Made by a program: the position numbers and the translations under genes. Below, in pieces: positions 1 to 6,570 of a stretch of 6,696 nt of DNA. Below the pieces are notes generated by a model. It made no database searches and had not been told where the DNA came from. It worked only from the letters and a program-made list of their open reading frames with translations. How positions within the stretch are numbered: position 1 is the stretch's first letter; the number at the start of each line of letters is the position of its first letter. The DNA comes from Bacillota bacterium. Lineage in GTDB: Bacteria; Bacillota; Clostridia; Lachnospirales; CAG-274. The stretch lies in the NCBI GenBank assembly GCA_017627115.1, contig JAGAHK010000131.1:1-6696 (forward strand), in the 5' to 3' direction.

Positions 1-35
1 AAAATTCAAAAACGGAGGCAGTTACCTGCCCCCGT
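1..35 (-). terminator. Intrinsic (rho-independent) terminator ending the operon
   Basis: Read on the minus strand, a 10-bp stem (ACGGGGGCAG pairing with CTGCCTCCGT, one G-U wobble) closes a GTAA loop of the GNRA type. A T-run (TTTTT, then GAATTTT) follows directly. It begins 26 nt after the HU stop codon, the expected place for the end of the transcript. The plus-strand reading has no T-run after the stem (it continues ACAACATA), so it should act in one direction only. Confidence 0.93.
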
Positions 36-61
36 ACAACATATTTCCTTTAAAAGCGGAA

Positions 62-337
62 TTATTTGTTTACAGCATCCTTGAATGCCTTACCTGCCTT
101 GAACTTAGGTGACTTGGAAGCGGGAATAGGCATAGGCTTCTTTGTCTGAGGATTAACACCCTCTCTTGCAGCGTTTTCCTTAACGGAAAATGTACCAAAG
201 CCAACAAGTCTTACATCGCCGCCTGCTGCGAGTTCTTCTGTAACAACCTCTTCAAAAGCCTTTAAAGCCTTCTCAGCCTCAACCTTCTTTAAAGCTGACT
301 TCTCTGAGATCTTTGCAACTAATTCTGTCTTGTTCAT
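62..337 (-). CDS. hup: HU-family histone-like DNA-binding protein
   Basis: This 91-residue protein has the full length of a bacterial HU subunit. HU binds DNA as a dimer without strong sequence preference, bends it and helps organise the nucleoid. Visible hallmarks are the N-terminal MNKTELVAKI helix, the dimer-core segment VRLVGFGTF (42-50), the DNA-embracing arm with the Asn62-Pro63 tip followed by QT, and the closing IPASKSPKFKAGKAFKD (71-87). Pro63 matches the residue that intercalates into DNA in HU/IHF proteins. The position just before NP is Val61, where most HU proteins have Arg, and the arm carries KKPMP rather than the usual GEEIE-like stretch. A strong AAAAGGAGGA site (347-356) sits 9 nt upstream of the ATG. 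The start overlaps the mazG stop in ATGA. A promoter inside mazG probably adds independent expression. It is the last gene of the operon. Confidence 0.97.
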   Translation of the reverse strand: MNKTELVAKISEKSALKKVEAEKALKAFEEVVTEELAAGGDVRLVGFGTFSVKENAAREGVNPQTKKPMPIPASKSPKFKAGKAFKDAVNK

Positions 338-1128
338 TTTTTAGTATCCTCCTTTTGTTTTTCGAGCGTATCGCTCATTAGTGATCTTATAAATATATCT
401 TCATCTTCAAGACCCGTATCCTCTTTAGTCATTTTTGAAGAACAGGATATATTATCAAAGTCCTCAAGTTTAGTTATATACGTTTCTAACGCATTTGTCA
501 AGGAAAATTCGGCATTTATTTGAAAAAAATTTGAAATATTTAAAATTGCCAGCAATGTTTTGCCAATAATTTCATTTTTATCAGACTCATTCCCATTTTC
601 TGGATTTCTTAAAATTTTAATATTTTCAATTGCAATTTCAAAACATCTGTCGATATTTTCCGTTTTGACTGCCCCACTCTTTTTTAAAACTTTCTGACCT
701 CTTACAAGAGCAGGAAGTGCTTTTGCAACGCTTTTCACCTCATCGGTCTTTGTGCGGTATCCCTTTTCGCGTTTTTTTATGTCTTCCCATTTCAGGACGA
801 GCCCGTCTGCATCCTCCGCTTTTTCATTGCCGAAGATATGCGGATGTCTGAATATCATCTTATCGTAAACACCGTTGATAACATCATCAAGGGTAAATTC
901 ACCGTTTTTTTCGGCAATAACGCTGTGTATAACAGCCTGCAAAAGCACATCGCCGAGTTCCTCTTTAAGATTATCCTTGTTGCCTGTATTTATTGCATCT
1001 ATAACTTCATATGCTTCTTCAAGCATACAGGGTCTCAGGCTTTCATGTGTCTGCACACTGTCCCACGGACAGCCGTTTTCGGAAACGAGCAGACGCATCA
1101 CATCGGCAAACCTGTCAAAGCTGTTCAT
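334..1128 (-). CDS. mazG: MazG nucleoside triphosphate pyrophosphohydrolase (second domain degenerate)
   Basis: The 264-residue length equals the classic two-domain MazG, which hydrolyses NTPs and dNTPs to the monophosphate plus pyrophosphate. The N-terminal domain is intact: GCPWDSVQTH (19-28), the metal-binding acidic set E37, E38, E41 and E57, D60 in KEELGD (the EExxE...ExxD pattern), then RHPHIFG (94-100) and WEDIKKREK (114-122). The C-terminal MazG repeat (about 158-224) keeps the helical pattern, but the equivalent EELGD motif reads EIIGK (186-190), so a catalytic Glu and Asp are replaced by Ile187 and Lys190. Residues 225-264 are an acidic, Lys-rich tail. By family knowledge the second domain is the active one in E. 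coli MazG, so activity here would have to come from the first. The start overlaps the lipoprotein stop (TAATG), with GGAGGT (1138-1143) 9 nt upstream. The stop overlaps the HU start. Confidence 0.95.
   Translation of the reverse strand: MNSFDRFADVMRLLVSENGCPWDSVQTHESLRPCMLEEAYEVIDAINTGNKDNLKEELGDVLLQAVIHSVIAEKNGEFTLDDVINGVYDKMIFRHPHIFGNEKAEDADGLVLKWEDIKKREKGYRTKTDEVKSVAKALPALVRGQKVLKKSGAVKTENIDRCFEIAIENIKILRNPENGNESDKNEIIGKTLLAILNISNFFQINAEFSLTNALETYITKLEDFDNISCSSKMTKEDTGLEDEDIFIRSLMSDTLEKQKEDTKK
473..501 (-). promoter_or_regulatory. Predicted sigma70-type promoter for hup, inside mazG
   Basis: On the minus strand a perfect -35 box TTGACA (496-501) is followed after 17 nt by TATAAC (473-478), five of six matches to the -10 consensus. 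The sequence just upstream is strongly AT-rich and could act as an UP element. Transcription would start near 466, giving a leader of roughly 130 nt before the HU ATG at 337. No other TTGACA on the minus strand of this window has a comparable -10 box at the right spacing. The call rests on sequence alone. Confidence 0.65.
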
Positions 1129-2153
1129 TATTTAAAGACCTCCGCCTTGTCATAGCCGTATTCAACAGCCTTGTCATAAAGTCTTTGACGTATATCCTGC
1201 GATGTATAGGTGTTGTTCTCGGTCACGCCGTCTTTCTGGATAGCTTCTTTAAGGTATGAAAGCTCAATGCCAAGCTTTATTATATCCATAAGCTGACTGT
1301 CACCTATCTCCCCCGCTTTCTGCTTTTCAAGCATATAATCCTGGAAAGCGAGGTAGTTCTGATTCAATTCTTCCGCATCTTCGGGAAGTTCATGCGCAGC
1401 CTGCGGCAAAGTGATCACTTCTGTTTCTTCTTCGACCGTTTTTGCTTCGGGTGCCGTTTCTTCACCGTTATTTGCCGTTTTTTCGGTATTTTCATCCACA
1501 GAGGCAGTTGTACCCGTTTGTTCGGGCGAAGCCGCGCTGCCGCCCATTAAACGGTCAATAAGAGCATTGTCTGCGCCTGCCTCGGATGCAAGTGTGGTAA
1601 GCTTTTGCCTTATCTCGCCGAAATCTTTTCTGAATTTATCGTCGTATTGCAGATCTTCCGTTCTGTTAAAAACATTTACACGTTCTTTGAGTTCAAGGAA
1701 CTCATTCATTTTTTCCTGTGTTATTTTTCCGCTTTCGAGCGCACGGTTCATCAATTTTTCCTGTTCTTCCACCGCAAAGCTCACAACAACAAGGTCGCTT
1801 GCAAGTGAGTCGTTTGCCTGTTCTGTAAGGGCATCTATTGCCGTCCTGCATTTTGTAAAATCGCCCTCAAGCGCCGTTATTTTTTCTTCCATTTTTGAAG
1901 CATTTTTTGCATTTACACCCTCACCCATAAGCTCGTCTGCGCGCTCGTCTATCTCGGTAAAAAGCGAATAAGTATCATCATCCATTCTGCCTGTCTGATA
2001 CATATCGTCCACTTTGCCGTACATTGAGCTTATCTCGGTATCTATCGCCGTCAGTCTCGACTGTAGTTCCGCCGCCTTTTCTTCATCGGCTTTGCCGCCG
2101 CAGCCGACAAGAAGCATAAGGGCAAGAGCCCCTGCAAGAAATCTTTTTTTCAT
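1128..2153 (-). CDS. Predicted lipoprotein, helical, unknown function
   Basis: I do not recognise this 341-residue protein. The N-terminus is a type II signal peptide: MKKR, a hydrophobic stretch (5-15) and a lipobox LVGC with Cys18 as the lipidated residue, so it should be anchored on the outer face of the membrane. The mature part is highly charged and mostly helical, with coiled-coil-like stretches at about 24-110 and 125-190. A low-complexity Ser/Thr/Glu/Gly-rich linker (about 205-250) leads to a second helical domain (251-341). Three segments share a helix-turn-helix look with a Gly-[Arg/Lys/Glu]-[Met/Ile] turn: GRM at 55-57, GKI at 142-144 and GEI at 281-283. It follows pyrD by 12 nt, and its Shine-Dalgarno AAGGAGA overlaps the pyrD stop codon. 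Its stop overlaps the mazG start by one base. No enzymatic motif is visible. A cell-envelope scaffold or stress role is only a guess. Confidence 0.88.
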   Translation of the reverse strand: MKKRFLAGALALMLLVGCGGKADEEKAAELQSRLTAIDTEISSMYGKVDDMYQTGRMDDDTYSLFTEIDERADELMGEGVNAKNASKMEEKITALEGDFTKCRTAIDALTEQANDSLASDLVVVSFAVEEQEKLMNRALESGKITQEKMNEFLELKERVNVFNRTEDLQYDDKFRKDFGEIRQKLTTLASEAGADNALIDRLMGGSAASPEQTGTTASVDENTEKTANNGEETAPEAKTVEEETEVITLPQAAHELPEDAEELNQNYLAFQDYMLEKQKAGEIGDSQLMDIIKLGIELSYLKEAIQKDGVTENNTYTSQDIRQRLYDKAVEYGYDKAEVFK

Positions 2154-2165
2154 AGTTTGCTCTCC

Positions 2166-3077
2166 TTAATCAATAATTCCTCTTATTTCGCTTAAATTGC
2201 TTATATTCTGCTCACGCATGAATTTTTCTATACCGTCTATGGTCTTCACTGTAGCCATGGGGTCAATAAAATTGGCTGTGCCGAGAGAAACTCCCGTTGC
2301 CCCTGCCATAATAAATTCAAGTGCATCCTCTGCATTTGATATACCGCCCATTCCTATAACGGGCAGATCGACAGCCTTGCATACCTGCCAAACCATACGC
2401 AGAGCCACGGGTTTGACGGCAGGGCCGCTCATACCGCCTATTTTGCGGTGAAGAACAGGCTTTCTGCGGTAAATATCTATCTTCATGCCCGTAAGTGTGT
2501 TTATAAGGCTCAAAGCATCGGCTCCTCCCTCTTTTACAGCCTTTGCGATAACGGTTATATCCGTCACATTGGGAGTAAGCTTGACTATAAGCGGCTTATC
2601 CGCATATTTTTTGACTTCGCTGACAACTTTTTTTGCCATTTCGGGCTCTGTACCGAAAGACATACCGCCCTCACTTACATTTGGGCAGCTGATATTCAGT
2701 TCCAGCAGGTCTATATCCCGACCGCGGAGTTTTTTGACAACATCGGTATACTCCTCGATCGAATGACCGCAGACGTTTACTATTATTTTTGTATCAAAAC
2801 GGCGCAAAAACGGTATATCATTTTCGATAAACCAATCCACACCCGGATTTTGCAGTCCCACGCTGTTGAGCATACCGCCGTATACCTCGGCAATGCGCGG
2901 CGCGGGATTGCCCTTCCACGGTTTTGCCGCAACGCCTTTTACCACTACCGCACCAAGTCTGTTAAGATCGACAAAATCCGAAAACTCAACACCGCTGCCG
3001 AAAGTTCCGGATGCCGTCATAACAGGGTTTTTAAGCTTAACGCCGCAAATATCAACACTCATATCCATATTGCTCAT
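2166..3077 (-). CDS. pyrD: Dihydroorotate dehydrogenase (NAD+), catalytic subunit PyrD type 1B
   Basis: This FMN-containing TIM-barrel enzyme oxidises dihydroorotate to orotate in de novo pyrimidine synthesis. Type 1B works in the cytoplasm with PyrK and passes electrons to NAD+. Numbered from the chosen start (303 residues), visible features are NPVMTASGTFG (17-27), VVVKGV with Lys47, the GMLNSVGLQNPG substrate loop (68-79), NISCPN with the type-1 catalytic Cys131, VKLTPN with Lys166, NTLTGM (193-198), GGMSGPAV (214-221) and the phosphate-binding GMGGI (242-246). A catalytic Cys rather than Ser, plus an adjacent pyrK, fixes type 1B. Two starts are possible. ATG at 3081-3083 lies only 4 nt after the GGCGG core of the Shine-Dalgarno, while ATG at 3075-3077 lies 10 nt after it and forms an ATGA overlap with the pyrK stop. 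I prefer the second. The difference is two residues. Confidence 0.96.
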   Translation of the reverse strand: MSNMDMSVDICGVKLKNPVMTASGTFGSGVEFSDFVDLNRLGAVVVKGVAAKPWKGNPAPRIAEVYGGMLNSVGLQNPGVDWFIENDIPFLRRFDTKIIVNVCGHSIEEYTDVVKKLRGRDIDLLELNISCPNVSEGGMSFGTEPEMAKKVVSEVKKYADKPLIVKLTPNVTDITVIAKAVKEGGADALSLINTLTGMKIDIYRRKPVLHRKIGGMSGPAVKPVALRMVWQVCKAVDLPVIGMGGISNAEDALEFIMAGATGVSLGTANFIDPMATVKTIDGIEKFMREQNISNLSEIRGIID

Positions 3078-3844
3078 TCCCATATCACCGCCTTGCTGTC
3101 AAATACGGGGCCATCCTTGCATACTTTTTTGTATGTCCAGCCGTCCTCCGCCGCTTCATCCTTTATTTTTACAACGCAACCCACGCAAGCGCCTATTCCG
3201 CACGCCATACGCTCTTCCATAGAGACCTGAACGTCCATGCCCTGTTCTTCGCAGTAAAGTGCAAGGAATTTAAGCATTATTTTAGGCCCGCAGGAATAGA
3301 CATTATCAGCTTTAAGACCCTTTGCCTTTATAAGATCGACCACATTGCCCTTAAATCCCACAGAGCCGTCATCGGTCGCTATATAGACCTTTGCGCCGAG
3401 TTTTTCAAACTCGTCATTCAAAAAGCAGCCGCTTCTGAAGCCCAATACCACAGTAACGTCAATGCCCTTTTTGATAAGCTGCTTTGCAGTCTCGTAAAGC
3501 GGTGGAACTCCTATGCCGCCGCCCACGAGCAGCGCAGAACCGTTTTTAAGCTCATAGCCGTTGCCGCAGGTGCCCAGAACACGTACCCCGCTGCCGGTTT
3601 CAAGCTTTGAGAAAATATCCGTACCTTTGCCCACCACCTGAAAGACAAGTCTTAACGTATTTTCGCCCGCTTCGCATATGCTTATCGGGCGCGAAAGCAG
3701 GTTTGCACCGTTATCGGGATACAGCTCGATAAACTGCCCCGCCTTTGCCATAACCGAAAGCTGCGGACATTCAAGAGTAAGGTCAAAAATGCCGTCGGTT
3801 ATTCTTTTGTTTGATACGACTTTAGCCGTTTCTGTTTTTTTCAT
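3074..3844 (-). CDS. pyrK: Dihydroorotate dehydrogenase electron-transfer subunit PyrK
   Basis: PyrK carries FAD and a 2Fe-2S cluster and moves electrons from the FMN of PyrD to NAD+. With the chosen start the protein has 256 residues, a normal PyrK length. It shows the ferredoxin-reductase-type FAD motif SRPIS (51-55), the nucleotide-binding VGGGIGVPPL (107-116), YSCGP (183-187), and four cluster cysteines in the pattern CxxxxCxxC...C at 215, 220, 223 and 242. An in-frame ATG at 3884-3886 would add 14 residues (MRRSKILSDN...) but would overlap hisC by 29 nt. The ATG at 3842-3844 has GGAGG (3852-3856) at a 7-nt spacing and starts at MKKTETAKV, where homology to PyrK would be expected to begin. 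It lies 13 nt after hisC and overlaps pyrD in ATGA, consistent with 1:1 production of the two subunits. Confidence 0.95.
   Translation of the reverse strand: MKKTETAKVVSNKRITDGIFDLTLECPQLSVMAKAGQFIELYPDNGANLLSRPISICEAGENTLRLVFQVVGKGTDIFSKLETGSGVRVLGTCGNGYELKNGSALLVGGGIGVPPLYETAKQLIKKGIDVTVVLGFRSGCFLNDEFEKLGAKVYIATDDGSVGFKGNVVDLIKAKGLKADNVYSCGPKIMLKFLALYCEEQGMDVQVSMEERMACGIGACVGCVVKIKDEAAEDGWTYKKVCKDGPVFDSKAVIWE
3084..3094 (-). promoter_or_regulatory. pyrD ribosome binding site that decides between two starts
   Basis: Minus-strand AAGGCGGTGAT differs by one base from AAGGAGGTGAT, the full complement of the usual 16S rRNA 3' end. Its GGCGG core is 4 nt from the first ATG (3083) and 10 nt from the second (3077). 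The first spacing is too short for comfort, so the second start is favoured, also because it overlaps the pyrK stop as ATGA. Confidence 0.6.
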
Positions 3845-3851
3845 ACAGCAT

Positions 3852-3856
3852 CCTCC
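3852..3856 (-). promoter_or_regulatory. pyrK ribosome binding site
   Basis: GGAGG on the minus strand sits 7 nt before the ATG at 3844. It overlaps the end of the hisC/pyrK gap and lies downstream of the longer candidate start at 3886, so it supports the shorter 256-residue PyrK. Confidence 0.8.
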
Positions 3857-3857
3857 G

Positions 3858-4913
3858 TTATCCGATAAAATTTTTGATCTCCGCAAGCAGTCTGTCCGTT
3901 TCGGAATCCGTACCCACGGTTATACGCAGATATGCATCTATGCGCGGTTTGTTGAAATAGCGCACTATAACGCCCTTTGAACGCAGATATTCAAATAAAG
4001 GCTTTGCATTCCGGTTTTTGTATGTTGTAAAAATGAAGTTCGCAAAACTCGGCAAAGTGGTAAAACCAAGCTTGTCCAATTCTGCAATAAGTCTTTGTCT
4101 TGTGTTGATTATCTTGTTCCTGCACTCGTCAAAATATGCGGTATCAAGCGCAGCCGCAGTTGCCGCCGCCTGCGCTATGCTGTCAAGAGGATAGCTGTTA
4201 AAGCTGTTTTTCACCGCTTCAAGCGCAAAAACAAGGTCTTTGTTTGACATTGCATAGCCAACGCGCATACCCGCAAGAGCCCTGCTTTTTGAATAAGTCT
4301 GCACAACGCAGAGATTATCGTACTTATCAAGCAGGCTCACAGCAGACTCACCGCCGAAATCAATATACGCCTCGTCGATTATAACGATAACATCTTTATT
4401 ATGCTCCAGAATATCCTCTATGGACGAAAGCGGCATATATACCGATGTCGGCGCATTTGGGTTTGCAATGACTATACCGCCGTTTTCGCCGTAGTAATCA
4501 CTTGGTATTATATTGAAAGACTCGTCGAGCGGTACACGCTTATACGGTATATTGTACAGGTCGCACCATACATCATAGAACGAATATGTCACATCGGGGA
4601 ATAACACAGGCTTGTCACTGTTGAAAAATGTCTGAAAACATATTGCCAGCACCTCGTCCGAACCGTTGCCAAGAAAAAGCTGTTCCGAGCCGACTTTGTA
4701 ATAAGCGGAAAGGGCGGCTTTAAGCTCCGTGAATTCAATACTCGGATATTTGCGAAGCTCCTTTGTGTCAAACTCCTTTATTGCCTTTTCGACCATCGGA
4801 GACGGCGGATAAGGACACTCGTTTGTATTGAGTTTCACAATATCTTTTATTTTAGGCTGTTCGCCGGGAACATAGGGAACGACCTTTCTTATTTTATCTT
4901 GCCAAAGTTTCAT
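3858..4913 (-). CDS. hisC: Class I/II aminotransferase, HisC type (histidinol-phosphate aminotransferase)
   Basis: This 351-residue protein has the normal length of HisC, a PLP enzyme that interconverts histidinol phosphate plus 2-oxoglutarate with imidazole-acetol phosphate plus glutamate. Visible family features are KLNTNECPYPPSP (27-39), GNGSDE (82-87) in the cofactor phosphate region, Tyr110, NPNAPTS (151-157), the IIDEAY segment with Asp180, TYSKSRALAGMRVGY with the PLP-binding Lys209 and Arg217, and YLRITVGT with the carboxylate-binding Arg330. The start follows the upstream stop by 2 nt, and its GAGGTG site lies in the last two codons of that gene, so translation is probably coupled. 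No other histidine gene is in the window. Relatives in this family also use aromatic amino acids or act in cobalamin synthesis, so the substrate is inferred from overall resemblance and is less certain than the fold. Confidence 0.92.
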   Translation of the reverse strand: MKLWQDKIRKVVPYVPGEQPKIKDIVKLNTNECPYPPSPMVEKAIKEFDTKELRKYPSIEFTELKAALSAYYKVGSEQLFLGNGSDEVLAICFQTFFNSDKPVLFPDVTYSFYDVWCDLYNIPYKRVPLDESFNIIPSDYYGENGGIVIANPNAPTSVYMPLSSIEDILEHNKDVIVIIDEAYIDFGGESAVSLLDKYDNLCVVQTYSKSRALAGMRVGYAMSNKDLVFALEAVKNSFNSYPLDSIAQAAATAAALDTAYFDECRNKIINTRQRLIAELDKLGFTTLPSFANFIFTTYKNRNAKPLFEYLRSKGVIVRYFNKPRIDAYLRITVGTDSETDRLLAEIKNFIG

Positions 4914-4915
4914 CT

Positions 4916-6469
4916 TTACACCTCATTTATCAGTATTGTTTTATGTATGCCGTCTCCCGTTCCGAAATTCAGGTTCGGAATAAGCATAACAGAAAGCTCA
5001 TCATTGAGCGGCACTTCACTTTCAAGAGTAAATCTTACCGTTATGGAGGCTGCTTTCTGTGCCTCCTCGGCTGTTCTTCTGTCCTCGTCGGTCTTTATAT
5101 TATGCGGATGTATCACTACACCGTCACCGATGCTTTCATCATCTGCATCATATAAAAACGCATATTTCCCACGGAAAAGCCTGTATTCGCACTCAAATTC
5201 CACAGTCTTTTTGTTGACCGTATAGGAACAGCCGTGCATATCTACGGGCACTCTGCCGTTTTTAATGCCCTCTCTTATCACTTTATTCAATTCTGCACTT
5301 GTCACACAGAAAGAAAAGCCTTTTTCTGCCCTGCCGATATTTACATACGTTACGCTAAACTCCCTGCCCGAAACAAGTTCTTTATCGGCTTTGATAATAT
5401 CAAAAGCGGGCAAACCCTGATATAAGATCTCAAAAGCTTTTTTTGTGCTTTTATCGTTTTCATCGGGTCTTATATGTTCAACCTCTATATGATAACCGTT
5501 TGCAAATTCCCGCAGTTTATAGCGCGCCATAAAGACAATGCCAAAGTAGCCGTCACGTATAAAATAATCATTAATGCCGAATTTTTCGGCAAGCTCCGTA
5601 AGGCAGACATCAATATCGGTATTTTCAAGTATCTGTTTGAAAGATTTTTTGTTTGAAACTGCCGACTTTTCGGGAACGGAATAGTCGGTGCTGAGCATTT
5701 CGGGCGTGCATTTATATTCTTCAAGCATATTCTCGTCACCGCAGAAATACAAGTGCACATCATCACCCTCGCCATATGCTATCAGCACTAACTTTCTGTC
5801 ATACACCTCAACAAACAAAGTTGGGCGGTTGTCAAACATATTGCTGTATATGCTGCATTGCGACAATGCTGTAGCTGCATAGCACCCTTCGATCGAGTCG
5901 GCATATACACTCACCCATCTGTCATCATTATTTGTGAGATAGAACTGTGAAAACGTTGAAGGTTCCTTTTTTTTACAAATCCTGAATCCGCATTCTTCTG
6001 CCCATTGGCGGCTTTTATCCATAATTTCGGCGTTGTTCATCTTTTTATACTCGTTAAGAACGTAAAGCGAAGAAAAGTGCCTTTGTTCCTTAAAATAATT
6101 TCCTTCAAAACAACTCTTGTATTCATATCTGAGCTTTTTTAATCCGAAAATATAATAAGCTTCCGTATCGGGAAAAATGCGTTTAAAATGCAGATATGCC
6201 TCCATGATACGGTATACCCGCGGTATTATTATTTCGCCGAAAAGAGTCAGTATTTTTATACTGCCGTACAGTTTGAACTCGGGCGGATAATGAACCATCA
6301 TCTCTATCGGACCAATATCTTTCCGTGCAGGAAAAAGGCGCCCCAAAATACAGTCTATCTCTATAGATATTATATCATCTGCACAGTATGTTTTGCCGTC
6401 TGTTTTAAAAACACGGTTATCCACATAAAAAACAGGACGTTTATACAGAGGCGATCTGTAAAAATACAT
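4916..6469 (-). CDS. Uncharacterised 517-residue protein, first gene of the operon
   Basis: I do not recognise this protein. It has no signal peptide, no clear membrane segment and no catalytic motif, so it is probably cytoplasmic. Residues 1-100 are beta-rich and aromatic (for example PVFYVDNRVFKTDGKTY, 12-28) and could form a PH-like barrel. A basic helical stretch follows (about 108-170). Residues 180-300 (RWVSVYAD, then ALS, VEVYDRKLVLIAYG, YKCTPEML, AEKFGI) weakly resemble a domain of unknown function I associate with Firmicutes, with a Trp-x-x-Val-tyr segment and a barrel-like core. This is memory of a pattern, not a search result. Residues 310-517 are again beta-rich, with an acidic loop at 440-449 (DADDESIGDG). 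AAAGGAG (6478-6484) lies 8 nt before the ATG, which is the first in frame. The ORF is intact and its stop is 2 nt from hisC, so it is a real, co-translated gene. Confidence 0.85.
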   Translation of the reverse strand: MYFYRSPLYKRPVFYVDNRVFKTDGKTYCADDIISIEIDCILGRLFPARKDIGPIEMMVHYPPEFKLYGSIKILTLFGEIIIPRVYRIMEAYLHFKRIFPDTEAYYIFGLKKLRYEYKSCFEGNYFKEQRHFSSLYVLNEYKKMNNAEIMDKSRQWAEECGFRICKKKEPSTFSQFYLTNNDDRWVSVYADSIEGCYAATALSQCSIYSNMFDNRPTLFVEVYDRKLVLIAYGEGDDVHLYFCGDENMLEEYKCTPEMLSTDYSVPEKSAVSNKKSFKQILENTDIDVCLTELAEKFGINDYFIRDGYFGIVFMARYKLREFANGYHIEVEHIRPDENDKSTKKAFEILYQGLPAFDIIKADKELVSGREFSVTYVNIGRAEKGFSFCVTSAELNKVIREGIKNGRVPVDMHGCSYTVNKKTVEFECEYRLFRGKYAFLYDADDESIGDGVVIHPHNIKTDEDRRTAEEAQKAASITVRFTLESEVPLNDELSVMLIPNLNFGTGDGIHKTILINEV

Positions 6470-6516
6470 CAGCCTTTCTCCTTTCCGAAATAATTAGTCA
6501 ATGATATTCGTATTCC

Positions 6517-6534
6517 GCAGAAATAAATTTCTGC
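6517..6534. repeat. 18-nt palindrome, 8-bp arms
   Basis: GCAGAAAT and ATTTCTGC are perfect inverted arms around a central AA. It lies 32 nt beyond the ribosome binding site of the 517-residue gene, so it would be in that gene's leader if the promoter is further upstream. Neither strand has a T-run after it, so it is not an intrinsic terminator. It could be an operator or an RNA hairpin. Confidence 0.75.
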
Positions 6535-6552
6535 TACATACTCATAACCAAC

Positions 6553-6570
6553 GGAATTGCAAGCAATTCC
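6553..6570. repeat. 18-nt palindrome, 8-bp arms, abutting the branched module
   Basis: GGAATTGC and GCAATTCC are perfect arms around a central AA, the same 8+2+8 geometry as the palindrome at 6517-6534. It ends at the base before the 12-bp closing stem begins, so in RNA the two helices could stack. Its GCAATT (6563-6568) could alternatively pair with AATTGC at 6591-6596. Confidence 0.75.

Noticed and set aside
3097..3102. Perfect TTGACA on the minus strand just before pyrD
   Set aside because: Nothing like TATAAT occurs 15-19 nt downstream. It lies in the coding end of pyrK (FDSKAV region) and is best taken as chance.
838..3230. Long plus-strand open frames opposite mazG, the lipoprotein, pyrD and pyrK
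   Set aside because: They are antisense to genes with clear family motifs or operon placement, lack good ribosome binding sites and show no recognisable protein features.
3845..3886. Longer PyrK start adding 14 residues
   Set aside because: It would overlap hisC by 29 nt, bypass the well-placed GGAGG at 3852-3856 and add a non-homologous-looking leader (MRRSKILSDN).
6496..6501. TTGACT on the minus strand as a -35 box
   Set aside because: The position 17 nt downstream falls in the Shine-Dalgarno region (GAAAGG), with no -10 box before the start codon.
6501..6506. TATCAT on the minus strand as the -10 box of the operon promoter
   Set aside because: It matches five of six bases, but no acceptable -35 box lies 16-18 nt upstream. 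The operon promoter is not identified and may lie beyond the window.
6517..6570. The two palindromes as intrinsic terminators
   Set aside because: Neither is followed by a T-run on either strand.
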